A stretch of DNA of 32,620 bases from Nitrososphaera_A sp036522495 (lineage in GTDB: Archaea; Thermoproteota; Nitrososphaeria; Nitrososphaerales; Nitrososphaeraceae), in NCBI GenBank assembly GCA_036522495.1, contig DATDFS010000061.1:1-32620 (forward strand), in the 5' to 3' direction. Positions 16,877 to 24,037 of the stretch are shown in pieces. Below the pieces are notes generated by a model. It saw only the letters and a program-made list of their open reading frames with translations. It did not search any database and was not told where the DNA came from. How positions within the stretch are numbered: position 1 is the stretch's first letter; each line of letters opens with the position of its first letter. The position numbers were made by a program, and so were the translations under genes.

Positions 16877-16950
16877 GCCGGAGGCGGGATTCGAGCCCGC
16901 GACCTTTCGATTATGAGTCGAACGCTCTAGCCAGGCTGAGCTACCCCGGC
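16877..16950 (-). tRNA. tRNA with CAU anticodon (elongator Met most likely), intronless
   Basis: The minus strand folds into a full 74-base cloverleaf: acceptor GCCGGGG/CTCCGGC (one G-U), D-stem GCTC/GAGC, anticodon stem TTCGA/TCGAA with loop CTCATAA (anticodon CAT), T-stem GCGGG/CCCGC. CCA is not encoded. The first base G and the body argue against the initiator (which begins A in archaea); elongator Met is preferred over the lysidine-like Ile(CAU) type, but the two are not separable by eye with certainty. Position 54 is C where U (T54) is usual (loop CTCGAAT). Confidence 0.93.
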
Positions 16951-17035
16951 GAGCTCAGCAGCGTTCAGCAGCAAGAATTCTTTTTAAAGATAATATAATC
17001 TATTCAAACATATGTATGACATCTAGCACGCCTGC

Positions 17036-17629
17036 TCATGTATGATGGCTATACATATGCATAGATAAAGCCTCTTTCGATTCAAATGATGATTCGCAGT
17101 AAGGACAGATCAATTTAGCTGTGCCAGTATCCTTCATATAAACAATCGCCTTTGGGTTGATAATACATACTGGTGTTCCGCGTATGGCCGTATCTGCTGC
17201 AGAAATCGTTGCCATCTGAATCTTTTCAAAGATATCATCTCGTGCTACCGTTCCAAGGACTGCTGCATTTGAACTAACGATTATTTGTCTTATAACATGC
17301 TTATCCATAATAGAGAGTGCTTCTTGAACTGTAGCCTTCGGATCCACAGCTAATACAGGACTATTCATAATTTCCCGAAGCTTAACTTTTGCTGGATTCC
17401 TGCCTTGTGACATTACCTTAAAAAGGATATCCGTTTTGCTTACTATACCGATAACTTCTCCATCATGCGATGCAAGAACACTACGGGCATTTCTTTCTTT
17501 CATAAGTGTGATTGCTTCATTAGCAAGACTGTCACTTTCTAGAATAATTACATTTGTGTTTAAAATAAGTTCGATTGGCGACGATAGCAACGATGTGGTG
17601 TTATCTGGAACATAAGACAAATCTTTCAC
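17036..17629 (-). CDS. CBS-domain pair fused to a C-terminal C2H2 zinc finger
   Basis: A 197-residue protein. Two CBS domains occupy about residues 12-70 (LANEAITLMKERNARSVLAS, GEVIGIVSKTDIL) and 80-140 (TVQEALSIMDKHVIRQIIVS, VLGTVARDDIF). After a linker, the C-terminus (173-197) is a single C2H2 finger with Cys175, Cys178, His191 and His195 (CPYCESSF ... LSMHMYSHH). The fusion suggests a nucleotide-sensing module joined to a DNA-, RNA- or protein-binding finger. The start is GTG at 17627-17629; no ATG lies close by. It is divergent from the transposase remnant and lies upstream of the tRNA(CAU) gene on the same strand. Domain assignment is firm; the biological role is unknown. Confidence 0.9.
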   Translation of the reverse strand: MKDLSYVPDNTTSLLSSPIELILNTNVIILESDSLANEAITLMKERNARSVLASHDGEVIGIVSKTDILFKVMSQGRNPAKVKLREIMNSPVLAVDPKATVQEALSIMDKHVIRQIIVSSNAAVLGTVARDDIFEKIQMATISAADTAIRGTPVCIINPKAIVYMKDTGTAKLICPYCESSFESKEALSMHMYSHHT

Positions 17630-17740
17630 ATTGGAAGACTATCATGTTTTATTTATAGTTGATCTTGTATCATCCATGCATAGATTAAGCGGCCTTGTTC
17701 ATTTAACGATAATCCATAGCTAGATATTCTACTTCTTAAA

Positions 17741-18329
17741 ATGATAATGTTCAAAAGAATTAGAACACCTTTAGAATATATCGACTACTCCTTACAGTCA
17801 TATTCTTCCGGGCTTTCACTTCGAAAGACATCACAGAGGTTATTACCACTTATTAAAGGAAGTCATATTTCTATCTGGAATTGGATTCAAAGGTATAAAC
17901 CAAGGAAAATAATTCAAGGCAGAAAGAGAATAGCAGAATTCATAATAGATGAAACTCTTATCAAGGCTGACAATGAATACGTCTGGTTATTATGGATTGC
18001 AGTCAAACCTGCAAATAAGACAGTTTTAGAAATTAGAATATCTTTTGAAATGAATATACTTATCGCGGAACAATTCATTCAACATTTATCAACATTTAAT
18101 TAGAAAAAATGGAAAACATTCACTTTCAACTGATAGCGGCAAACCATATCCACAAGAGTGTAGGTTTCTAAATCTAGAGCATCATCTTAAATCTTCTCTC
18201 GAGAAAAGCATCATTGAACTAACAATCCAATACATAAAAAATAGAACTGAATGTTTTGATGACTATCTTCCATGTAGAAAAGATAATTGTAAGTTACAAC
18301 ACATAGTTAATTGGTTAAATCTTAGTTGA
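17741..18329 (+). pseudogene. DDE transposase (IS6/IS240-like), frameshifted by a 10-base duplication
   Basis: The first 120 codons (17741-18103) read as the N-terminal part of an IS6/IS240-type transposase: a helix-turn-helix with SLRKTSQRLLPLIKGSHISI, WNWIQRY, then the first catalytic Asp in FIIDETLIK and WLLWIAV. The frame ends at TAG 18101-18103, but the next frame (18093-18329) continues HLIRKNGKHSLSTDSGKPYP (second catalytic Asp) and IKNRTECFDDYLPCR (third catalytic Glu) to a normal stop. Bases 18079-18088 and 18089-18098 are an exact tandem repeat of tcaacattta, and taking one copy away restores a single frame. All three acidic residues would then be present. I found no convincing terminal inverted repeats or target duplication, so the element's ends are not defined. 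Confidence 0.82.
18079..18098 (+). repeat. 10-base exact tandem duplication inside the transposase gene
   Basis: Two adjacent copies of tcaacattta (18079-18088, 18089-18098). The added ten bases shift the reading frame and create the premature TAG at 18101-18103. This looks like a recent slippage event. Confidence 0.9.
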
Positions 18330-18434
18330 CATGCATCAAAGAAATTGTTGGGAATAGAGTAGGTAAGTGAACTGAGCCGATTAAGCATAAAGAATCTATA
18401 TATGAAGCTGTGACGACCTACAACAGTATATTAT

Positions 18435-19001
18435 ATGTCTGAGTACCATTTTACTGATGGAAATCTAATCATCCTATATGCAATACACGGAAGCACTTCG
18501 ATCGAAGATGGCTTACCAGATTATATAAATGAGAGAATAAAGGTATGTGTAGATATTTATAGAATTATTATGCGATCAAAACCTGACAAGTATAAAACTA
18601 CGATCATCATTGTTGCAAATAGAAAATCTACTCAAAATATTAAAAATAAATTGTTGACAGCAGGCGTTGATGAAAAAATAATTGCGGCAGACTGTGTTTC
18701 AGAAAATATGGCTCAGACTTTTGATCATCTCCTAAATAGTATCAAAACCAAAATTAATCCACCATATATTTATTTTGTCGGTTCTGTTTGGCTCAGAGAT
18801 ATTTACGATTCCATGGTGTTTTCTAAACTAAAAGGATATAGAGTTCAATTCCAAGGCGCTTTGGATCATAGACCTTTCGATGAAGTCGAGAGGGAAAAGG
18901 AGTTGAACATTCCGAAAAAGGGCACACGATACTACAAAAGAAAGGCAAAAGATAAAGCAATTGATCTTCTGCTTAACCATATATTTCCTGAAGGGGAATA
19001 A
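18435..19001 (+). CDS. YdcF/ElyC-SanA (DUF218)-like protein
   Basis: A 188-residue soluble protein. The middle resembles the DUF218 fold of YdcF/SanA proteins: a strand TIIIVANRKS, a helix ending KLLTAGVDEKIIAADCVSEN (matching LxxxGVxxxxIxxExxSxNT), a helix MAQTFDHLLNSI and a strand IYFVGSVWLRDIYDSM. The C-terminal third (ALDHRPFDEVEREKEL, then a Lys/Arg-rich helix) is not typical. Unlike bacterial SanA/ElyC, there is no membrane helix. The function of this fold in archaea is unknown; nucleotide or AdoMet binding has been reported for YdcF. It is transcribed alone between the dead transposase and the tRNA-Gly gene, with a T-rich tract after the stop. The family call is moderate. Confidence 0.6.
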   Translation: MSEYHFTDGNLIILYAIHGSTSIEDGLPDYINERIKVCVDIYRIIMRSKPDKYKTTIIIVANRKSTQNIKNKLLTAGVDEKIIAADCVSENMAQTFDHLLNSIKTKINPPYIYFVGSVWLRDIYDSMVFSKLKGYRVQFQGALDHRPFDEVEREKELNIPKKGTRYYKRKAKDKAIDLLLNHIFPEGE

Positions 19002-19025
19002 CTTTTTCCTTTCTTTCTTTTCTTA
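19002..19025 (+). terminator. Pyrimidine/T-rich terminator tract
   Basis: Directly after the stop at 19001 comes a run of T-clusters separated by C (aactttttcctttctttctt...), the usual form of intrinsic termination in archaea. It separates the YdcF-like gene from the tRNA-Gly gene. Confidence 0.5.
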
Positions 19026-19039
19026 GTGGATCGCTAAGA

Positions 19040-19047
19040 TTTAATAT
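19040..19047 (+). promoter_or_regulatory. Probable TATA box of the tRNA-Gly gene
   Basis: TTTAATAT lies about 32-39 bases before the first tRNA base at 19079, where an archaeal TATA element for a tRNA with a short leader would be expected. Confidence 0.4.
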
Positions 19048-19117
19048 CCATTTCATGCTCGGCTACTGTACAGAATATGCGGTCATCGTCTAGTTTGGTT
19101 AGGACACTGGCCTTCCA

Positions 19118-19151
19118 TGCAATATATATACACATATATTAATGCGAGGTC
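19118..19151 (+). other. tRNA intron 1, position 37/38 (34 bases)
   Basis: The canonical anticodon-loop site. The four-base helix is CTTC (positions 32-35) with GAGG near the intron's end. The bulges are CA^T at the 5' site and TC^A at the 3' site, and the exon helix CTGGC pairs with GCC after the second bulge. The intron interior (AATATAT ... ATATATT) forms an AT hairpin. Confidence 0.85.
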
Positions 19152-19166
19152 AGCCCGTAACCCGGG

Positions 19167-19196
19167 ACTCGATCTTGTAATGAGATTGAGCGGGAG
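19167..19196 (+). other. tRNA intron 2, position 53/54 in the T-arm (30 bases)
   Basis: A noncanonical site between the T-stem and T-loop. The four-base helix is CCCG/CGGG; the bulges are GG^A and AG^T; the intron hairpin CTCGATCT/AGATTGAG (eight pairs including G-U) closes a seven-base loop. Removal gives CCGGG-TTCAAAT-CCCGG exactly. Confidence 0.88.
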
Positions 19197-19351
19197 TTCA
19201 AATCCCGGTGACCGCACTTTATCAAATAATTTCCTGCCATTACACATATCATTATTTATAATTGGATGATGAGACGATCGTATGTTGCTAGTTTTTCAAT
19301 AAGTAATATGAAGATTTTTATAGGAATAACTAACAAGAAAAGAGTATCCTT

Positions 19352-19816
19352 TTGTCATCAGATATAATTACCCCAACAAAACTAGCAATTAAAACTAAAA
19401 GCAATTTGATTGAACAGGTCTTTGAGACAATTTTACAAAGCGGTGAAGGTGGAATATTTCAGACAGAACTATGCAAAGTATTTTCTCTGGATAGTAGAGA
19501 TGGCTCCAGATTAGTAAGTAATTTGGAAAAGCGTGCACTCATATCACGTGAAAAAATGCTGTATAATGGTCGATGGACATACAAAGTAATTGTAAAAAAA
19601 TCACCGGCAGTTACAGAATTTGCTAAAAAACCTATAGAAATAGCAAGTGTAGAAGGTGCTCCATGTTTCAGTTGCACTTACCAGCATTTATGCTCATCAG
19701 AGGATGAGACAAGTCAATATAGTCCAGAAAAATGTACATGGCTTGAAGAATGGGTTTTGGTAGGCCTTAACCGCATAATGATACCATCACAACAAACCAC
19801 TGAAAATATAGAATAG
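19352..19816 (+). CDS. TFE-beta (hRPC39/RPC34-like) transcription factor subunit
   Basis: A 154-residue protein with an N-terminal winged helix (about 15-85: IEQVFETILQSGEGGIFQTE, RDGSRLVSNLEKRALISREK, then a GRWTYKV wing) and a C-terminal cysteine cluster: Cys105, Cys108, Cys114 and Cys128 (APCFSCTYQHLC ... PEKCTWLEEWV). This is the layout of archaeal TFE-beta, whose cysteines hold a 4Fe-4S cluster and which pairs with TFE-alpha to help open the promoter with RNA polymerase. The only plausible start is TTG at 19352-19354, since an in-frame stop lies just upstream and no ATG is near. It follows the tRNA-Gly gene by about 135 bases on the same strand. Confidence 0.85.
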   Translation: MSSDIITPTKLAIKTKSNLIEQVFETILQSGEGGIFQTELCKVFSLDSRDGSRLVSNLEKRALISREKMLYNGRWTYKVIVKKSPAVTEFAKKPIEIASVEGAPCFSCTYQHLCSSEDETSQYSPEKCTWLEEWVLVGLNRIMIPSQQTTENIE

Positions 19817-20171
19817 TAGAAATATAAATCATTAAATCTACACTGCATTAATCATACTTGATACAAACATGGTTGACTCTAAGTCAAATTATTAATCTAA
19901 CTCCTAATAAAGTTTATTTTTAGCTATACTGAGCCTAACCTATCTCTGTCCCGCGAAGTAATTAAGCTGTAGATATTGGTAGGTAGACCGTTATTAGTAA
20001 TTTATATATTATAGTAGAAGGTCTTGCTATTTGCCGTCTCAGATTCTGCTTTAATTTGAATTTGCGGATCATTTACAAACATAGAATAATGACTAACTAG
20101 ATACAGATGCTCTCAGCTGGCACTTTTTGGCTTAAAGGAATGATAACTTTTATAGCTAATAACTCTGATGT
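19817..20171. other. Intergenic; possible 5S rRNA-like fragment at about 19927-19995
   Basis: No protein gene is visible. The plus strand near 19945-19990 (tcccgcgaagtaattaagct, then ttggtaggtag) resembles the loop B/C region of an archaeal 5S rRNA (CCCGnnnnnGAAGTnAAGC ... GGTAGTA). No convincing 5' half or closing helix I can be found, so if real it is only a fragment. This is low-confidence pattern matching. Confidence 0.25.
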
Positions 20172-20445
20172 TTGCTTAAACATAACAAACGAGCTAACGG
20201 TAAAGTAGATGCAGTTGTAATGTCAGATGGAATAGCAGACAGGATAGCAAGGCTAATCCTCAATATCAAGAGGAGCAACCAGAATACTAAAATATTAGTA
20301 ATTGCAGACGAAGATAGCGATAAAAACAAGGATATTAGACTATGGTACGGATAAGTTTGCTTTAAAGCCAATGAGCAGTGAAAACGTAGCAGACAAGGTC
20401 TTTAACCTACTTTTAAAAACACAACAACAATCTTCTTTTACTTAG
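20172..20445 (+). pseudogene. Receiver (REC) domain relic 1, frameshifted
   Basis: A short frame (20172-20354) reads VDAVVMSDGIADRIARLILN and QNTKILVIADEDSDKNKDI, the beta3-beta4 part of a receiver. After a shift, the sense continues DYGTDKFALKPMSSENVADK and VFNLLLKTQ to TAG 20443-20445. The conserved Lys-Pro (ALKP) and the final helix are clear, while the phospho-acceptor position has degenerated and the N-terminal DD motif is missing. It lies head to tail with a second decayed receiver 80 bases on. Confidence 0.65.
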
Positions 20446-20526
20446 TTCATAGTCATACTAAAGATTCCGAAAAGATTGATTTGCTTTTTTATACTTTATC
20501 GTACAGTTATTATACACACAATATAC

Positions 20527-20905
20527 ATGTCTTCTAGACAAAAAATATTGGTCATAGATGATGAGTTTGATAATGCCTTAATCATAAAAATGGCCTTGAA
20601 CGCAAGGAGGATATACTAATGTTGATGTATTACTGATTCTATTACAGCTTTGAATAATTTTCAAGCTGATCAGTATGATTTGATAGTTATTGATGTTAGA
20701 GTGCTATGTATGAATGGCTTAATTATACAAGAAGATAAAAGAACATGATAGCAAGGTAAAGATTGCTTTTTATCTGCTACCGAGAATACTTATGAAGAAT
20801 TTAAGAAGATATATCACAGTCTCGAAGAGAATTGCTTTATTAAAAAACCGATATGACCCAAGCGAATTAACAAATGAAATCAAATATACCCTAGACAGTA
20901 ACTAG
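20527..20905 (+). pseudogene. Receiver (REC) domain relic 2, several stops and shifts
   Basis: From ATG 20527 the sequence reads MSSRQKILVIDDEFDNALII and KMALNARR, then TAA. Afterwards, in other frames, come DSITALNNFQADQYDLIVID with the phospho-acceptor Asp, VRVLCMNGL, FLSATENTYEEFKKIYHSLE and CFIKKP, then SELTNEIKYTLDSN before TAG 20903-20905. This is an almost full-length CheY-like receiver with at least three disabling changes. Its start and order of motifs closely resemble the intact receiver at 5561-5941. Confidence 0.75.
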
Positions 20906-21092
20906 TAGTATGGGAACACATACTCATATTGACTATGCTGCCCAATCAGGTCTCTGCATATTTCCTGACAAATCATGCTAGACATGCCAAACTATGGTAT
21001 TTTAACCATACTCTTTGAAGATACATCCGTGCTATTCAACCTATTTTTAGGCCTAAAATCTCTGCTTTAACATGTAATTCTTTAGGTGCCAT
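20906..21092. other. No gene recognised
   Basis: Between the second receiver relic and the next decayed ORF; nothing assignable is seen on either strand. Confidence 0.35.
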
Positions 21093-21395
21093 TATGAGTA
21101 ATCTACCATATACGGTGATATGATAAAGACCTTCTTCATAAAGACATTCATCCTTGGGATAGATTCAAGTACGCATTAAGAGAAGAAAACTCGGTTATAT
21201 TTGACTAAATGCTAAAGGAATGCCAGATGGAAGAGGAGGAGAGGTGAAGGAGTACAATTCGCTATTGCAGTATTATTCAAAAGGAGAATTTTTCGAAGCT
21301 CAATCATTGTTTATGGTCTTGATATTGCAGCAACAGTGAATGATAAATAGGCTAATTCAAAAGTTGTCAAATATGAATAATCCTGTTGAAGGGAA
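21093..21395 (+). pseudogene. Decayed small hypothetical protein
   Basis: The plus strand reads DKDLLHKDIHPWDRFKYALR and EENSVIFD, a TAA, then MLKECQMEEEE. One frame on it reads VKEYNSLLQYYSKGEFFEAQ, SLFMVLILQQQ, a TGA, then MINRLIQKLSNMNN. Composition (amphipathic helices, W/F core residues) looks like a former short helical protein with two stops and one shift. I do not recognise the family. A start near ATG 21093 is a guess. Confidence 0.45.
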
Positions 21396-21825
21396 AGACT
21401 ACTAGCTACTTCCCTTGGCATAGATATTCATTTTTGGGACTTTCAATATGGAGGTTATTATTATCTCGCCTTCTATATGTTGGAAATCCCATTGCCATAT
21501 CGCTCTTTGCCTCGTTAAGTCCGGCCACAGCTTTACTAAAGAGGCATTTGACAAAGTAGTATTCCACCATGCATCAATATCTGATGCAATTAGTAGCACA
21601 TAGCAAGCTCATCCTTGAGTAAATGAAATCAATTACCCGATAGATTATTGTGATTAGATCGTGAGGTGGACAGAGATAATTTGATGTATCAAAATATTCT
21701 ACAGCCACAACATTCTATTTCACAGCGATCGCTTGAAAAACAGTGCTTCTATGAAGAGAATTTGATATAAATATTGATATTTACACATGTAAAGAGTTAC
21801 CCATTTTATGGGATTGTTATTATTA
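21396..21825. other. No gene recognised
   Basis: About 430 bases downstream of the CoA operon's last gene. A 65-codon minus-strand frame (21402-21599) has no recognisable motif and lies in a decayed neighbourhood; it is not called. A short ATT trinucleotide run lies just before the coaBC stop (about 21815-21830). Confidence 0.4.
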
Positions 21826-23145
21826 TTATTTATTGATTTCTTTGGAATTAATATATTCCCCAATTATATCAAGCAACTTTCTGGCTACAGCTCTCTTATT
21901 TTGCAGCGGTAAATGAATAACTTTCTTCTGTTTATCTATTATGAACACTTCATTGTTATCAGAACCTGCTTTAGAGCCTTCTCTGCCAATATCGTTGGCA
22001 ACAATTAGATCAGCATTACATTCTTTTAATTTCTGGTATGCTCTCTCTACTAAGTATGAATTTGATACACGATGTTCTGCCTTGAATGCAACTAGGAATA
22101 TATCACTCTTGCTGGTATGCTTGACCTGATCGATAATTTTTTTTGTAGGTGAAAATGATAACAACAACTTACCTCTCCGGGTATCAATTTTCTTTGTAAA
22201 TTTTTTCTGTTCTGGTGTGAAATCTGCCACTGCTGCGGCTAAAATAACGATATCGTATTTCTTTGAAGATAGTTCAGACATGACGGTGTTATACATTTCC
22301 TCACTTGTGGTTACTTTAATGATATTAAGATCTGAAGTACCAAAAGTGCCATATGCCATATGGCCACATAACATTGTAACATTTGCACCCATTCTCCTTG
22401 CCTCTTCAGCAATTGCATTTCCCATTTTACCTGAACTTAAATTTGTAATTACACGAATTGGATCTATGTATTCAATTGTGCTGCCTGCAGTAACCAAGAC
22501 TTTCTTATCGTCTAACATAGAGACTCTGTCCTTTCGGGATTCATAAAATTTATTTAAAATTGACTTTAGAACTTGTTCAGAGTGAGCAACTTTGGCTTTT
22601 CCTTCAGAGATCAAAGGTTCTAAAAATTCGACACCTTGATTCTTTAATCTGCAAATATTCTCTTTGACAAATGAATTGTCATACATTGACTCATGCATAG
22701 CTAGTGCAATCATTATTGGGATTTTAGATCCAAGAGCAACACTTAAAACAGATGTAACTGGTGTATCATCAATTCCATTGGCCATTTTTCCTATTGTATT
22801 GGCAGTGCACGGATAAACAAGAATTAGGTCCGACTTATTATAATCAGCAAGAGATATGTGTTCAAGATCTCCAGTTAACTTTGTAACCACGTAGTTACCC
22901 GTAGCCCATTTCATCATATCCGGGGTAAGCAACGTGGGAGCTACCTTTTTTGACATTACTGAATAAACATCAGCGCCATGCCGCATAAGCAGACGAGCTA
23001 AATCAATTGCTTTATATGCAGCTATACTGCCAGTTATACACAGTACTATTTTCTTTCCTACTAGTTCATTACCTTCTAAACCAGTAATGTCCTTTGATGG
23101 ATGAATTATTATTCTTCTTCTAGTTCTTTTCTTTCTTATATCCAT
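21826..23145 (-). CDS. coaBC: Bifunctional phosphopantothenoylcysteine decarboxylase / phosphopantothenate-cysteine ligase
   Basis: A 439-residue CoaBC. The N-terminal flavoprotein decarboxylase domain (about 28-210) has ITGSIAAYKAIDLARLLMRH, a His in LEHISLADY, PCTANTIGKMANGIDDTP and the substrate clamp AMHESMYDN (His where many bacteria have Asn). The C-terminal ligase domain (about 215-430) has VTAGSTIEYIDPIRVITNLS and SGKMGNAIAEEA, and later FKAEHRV and VANDIG. It adds Cys to 4'-phosphopantothenate and then decarboxylates to 4'-phosphopantetheine. A basic N-terminal extension of about 25 residues is present. The ATG at 23143-23145 lies 26 bases inside the panB 3' end, so it is the last gene of a tightly coupled four-gene CoA operon. 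Confidence 0.96.
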   Translation of the reverse strand: MDIRKKRTRRRIIIHPSKDITGLEGNELVGKKIVLCITGSIAAYKAIDLARLLMRHGADVYSVMSKKVAPTLLTPDMMKWATGNYVVTKLTGDLEHISLADYNKSDLILVYPCTANTIGKMANGIDDTPVTSVLSVALGSKIPIMIALAMHESMYDNSFVKENICRLKNQGVEFLEPLISEGKAKVAHSEQVLKSILNKFYESRKDRVSMLDDKKVLVTAGSTIEYIDPIRVITNLSSGKMGNAIAEEARRMGANVTMLCGHMAYGTFGTSDLNIIKVTTSEEMYNTVMSELSSKKYDIVILAAAVADFTPEQKKFTKKIDTRRGKLLLSFSPTKKIIDQVKHTSKSDIFLVAFKAEHRVSNSYLVERAYQKLKECNADLIVANDIGREGSKAGSDNNEVFIIDKQKKVIHLPLQNKRAVARKLLDIIGEYINSKEINK

Positions 23146-24037
23146 TTTTAAAATCTATTTTTTCCTTTAATGCTTTATCTAAGTCCTTAAGTTCGTTAGG
23201 ATTCATATGAAAAGTATTTTGTTCCTCTGGAAATTTACTTGTTTTGACGTCATTGGTATATTGCAAAATGGCTTCTAGGATTAACTTGGAAAGTTCTGCA
23301 TAACGCTTTACAAATTTCGGTTTGATGTCTTCATAAATTCCAAGCATATCATGTATGACAAGCACCTGACCATCACAATAACGACCAGAACCTATTCCAA
23401 TAATAGGGACAGTGGCATCTTTAGAAATTACTTGTGCAACTTCACTTGCAGCCATCTCCAATACTATGCTAAATACTCCCGCTTGTTCCAATGCTTTTGC
23501 ATCTGCAATCAGTTTTAATGCTGAATACTTTGTCTTTCCTTGTAGCTTATAGCCTTCCCATAATGTACAAGTCTGGGGTTTCAGCCCTATATGTCCCATA
23601 ACAGGAATTCCTGCATTGACTATAGCTCTAATTGTATGAACTACTTCAACTCCGCCTTCAAGTTTTACAGCATCACATCCTACTTTGACAAATTGAATAG
23701 CATTTTTTATTGCACTATCGATGTTAGGTTGATATGATCCAAATGGCATATCTGCTATGATCATTGCTCTCTTCGTTCCTCGTGATACGGCCTTGCAGAA
23801 TAGTAACATTTCTTCCATGCTTACTGAAATTGTGTTTGTATATCCAAGCATTACCATCCCTGCACTGTCTCCTACAAGCAAGATATCGACATTTGCTTTA
23901 TCACAAATTGATGCAGTAGAATAATCATATGCAGTAAGAACGGAAACTTTTTCTTTTTTTTGTTTCATTGATATGATGTCATTTACGCTCACTTTTTTTC
24001 TTGCGTTATTGCAATCATTAGTTTTTTCGTATTGCAT
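23120..24037 (-). CDS. panB: Ketopantoate hydroxymethyltransferase
   Basis: A 305-residue PanB that makes ketopantoate from 2-oxoisovalerate and methylene-tetrahydrofolate (or the archaeal pterin). Seen motifs are VLTAYDYSTASICDKANVDI, the metal-binding VGDSAGMVMLGYTNTISVSM, ADMPFGSY, VKLEGG, GIPVMGHIGLKPQ and VPIIGIGSGRYCDGQVLVIH with DMLG. The core is complete; an N-terminal extension (about 20 residues) and a C-terminal Lys-rich tail make it slightly longer than usual. Its ATG overlaps the preceding gene's stop by one base (TAATG at 24035-24039), and its own 3' end overlaps coaBC. Confidence 0.97.
   Translation of the reverse strand: MQYEKTNDCNNARKKVSVNDIISMKQKKEKVSVLTAYDYSTASICDKANVDILLVGDSAGMVMLGYTNTISVSMEEMLLFCKAVSRGTKRAMIIADMPFGSYQPNIDSAIKNAIQFVKVGCDAVKLEGGVEVVHTIRAIVNAGIPVMGHIGLKPQTCTLWEGYKLQGKTKYSALKLIADAKALEQAGVFSIVLEMAASEVAQVISKDATVPIIGIGSGRYCDGQVLVIHDMLGIYEDIKPKFVKRYAELSKLILEAILQYTNDVKTSKFPEEQNTFHMNPNELKDLDKALKEKIDFKNGYKKEKN

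Larger units (their letters stand above)
19079..19216 (+). tRNA. tRNA-Gly(UCC) interrupted by two introns
   Basis: Three exons (19079-19117, 19152-19166, 19197-19216) join to a standard cloverleaf: acceptor GCGGTCA/TGACCGC, D-stem GTCT/GGAC, anticodon stem CTGGC/GCCCG (one U-C mismatch at 28-42), loop CTTCCAA with anticodon TCC, variable loop TAAC, T-stem CCGGG/CCCGG, T-loop TTCAAAT, discriminator A. The unspliced sequence cannot form a T-arm: the T-loop TTCAAAT and CCCGG are separated from CCGGG by 30 bases. Both junctions fit a bulge-helix-bulge with three-base bulges and a four-base helix. The glycine identity follows from the UCC anticodon and the GCGG acceptor start. CCA is not encoded. 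Confidence 0.92.

Noticed and set aside
17700..18434. Terminal inverted repeats of the transposase element
   Set aside because: No convincing matching ends or target duplication could be found by eye, so the element's borders are left open.
19079..19216. Alternative intron 1 ending before GGTCAG, giving the stem CTGGC/GTCAG
   Set aside because: It gives a fully paired anticodon stem but an eight-base variable loop and no good bulge-helix-bulge; the chosen joint gives loop CTTCCAA, variable loop TAAC and a proper splice motif.
19264..19330. Possible C/D box RNA beginning with ATGATGA
   Set aside because: A box C match is present but no CTGA box D follows at a suitable distance.
21402..21599. 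65-codon minus-strand frame downstream of coaBC
   Set aside because: No motif, isolated and in a decayed stretch; the opposite strand is equally coding-like.
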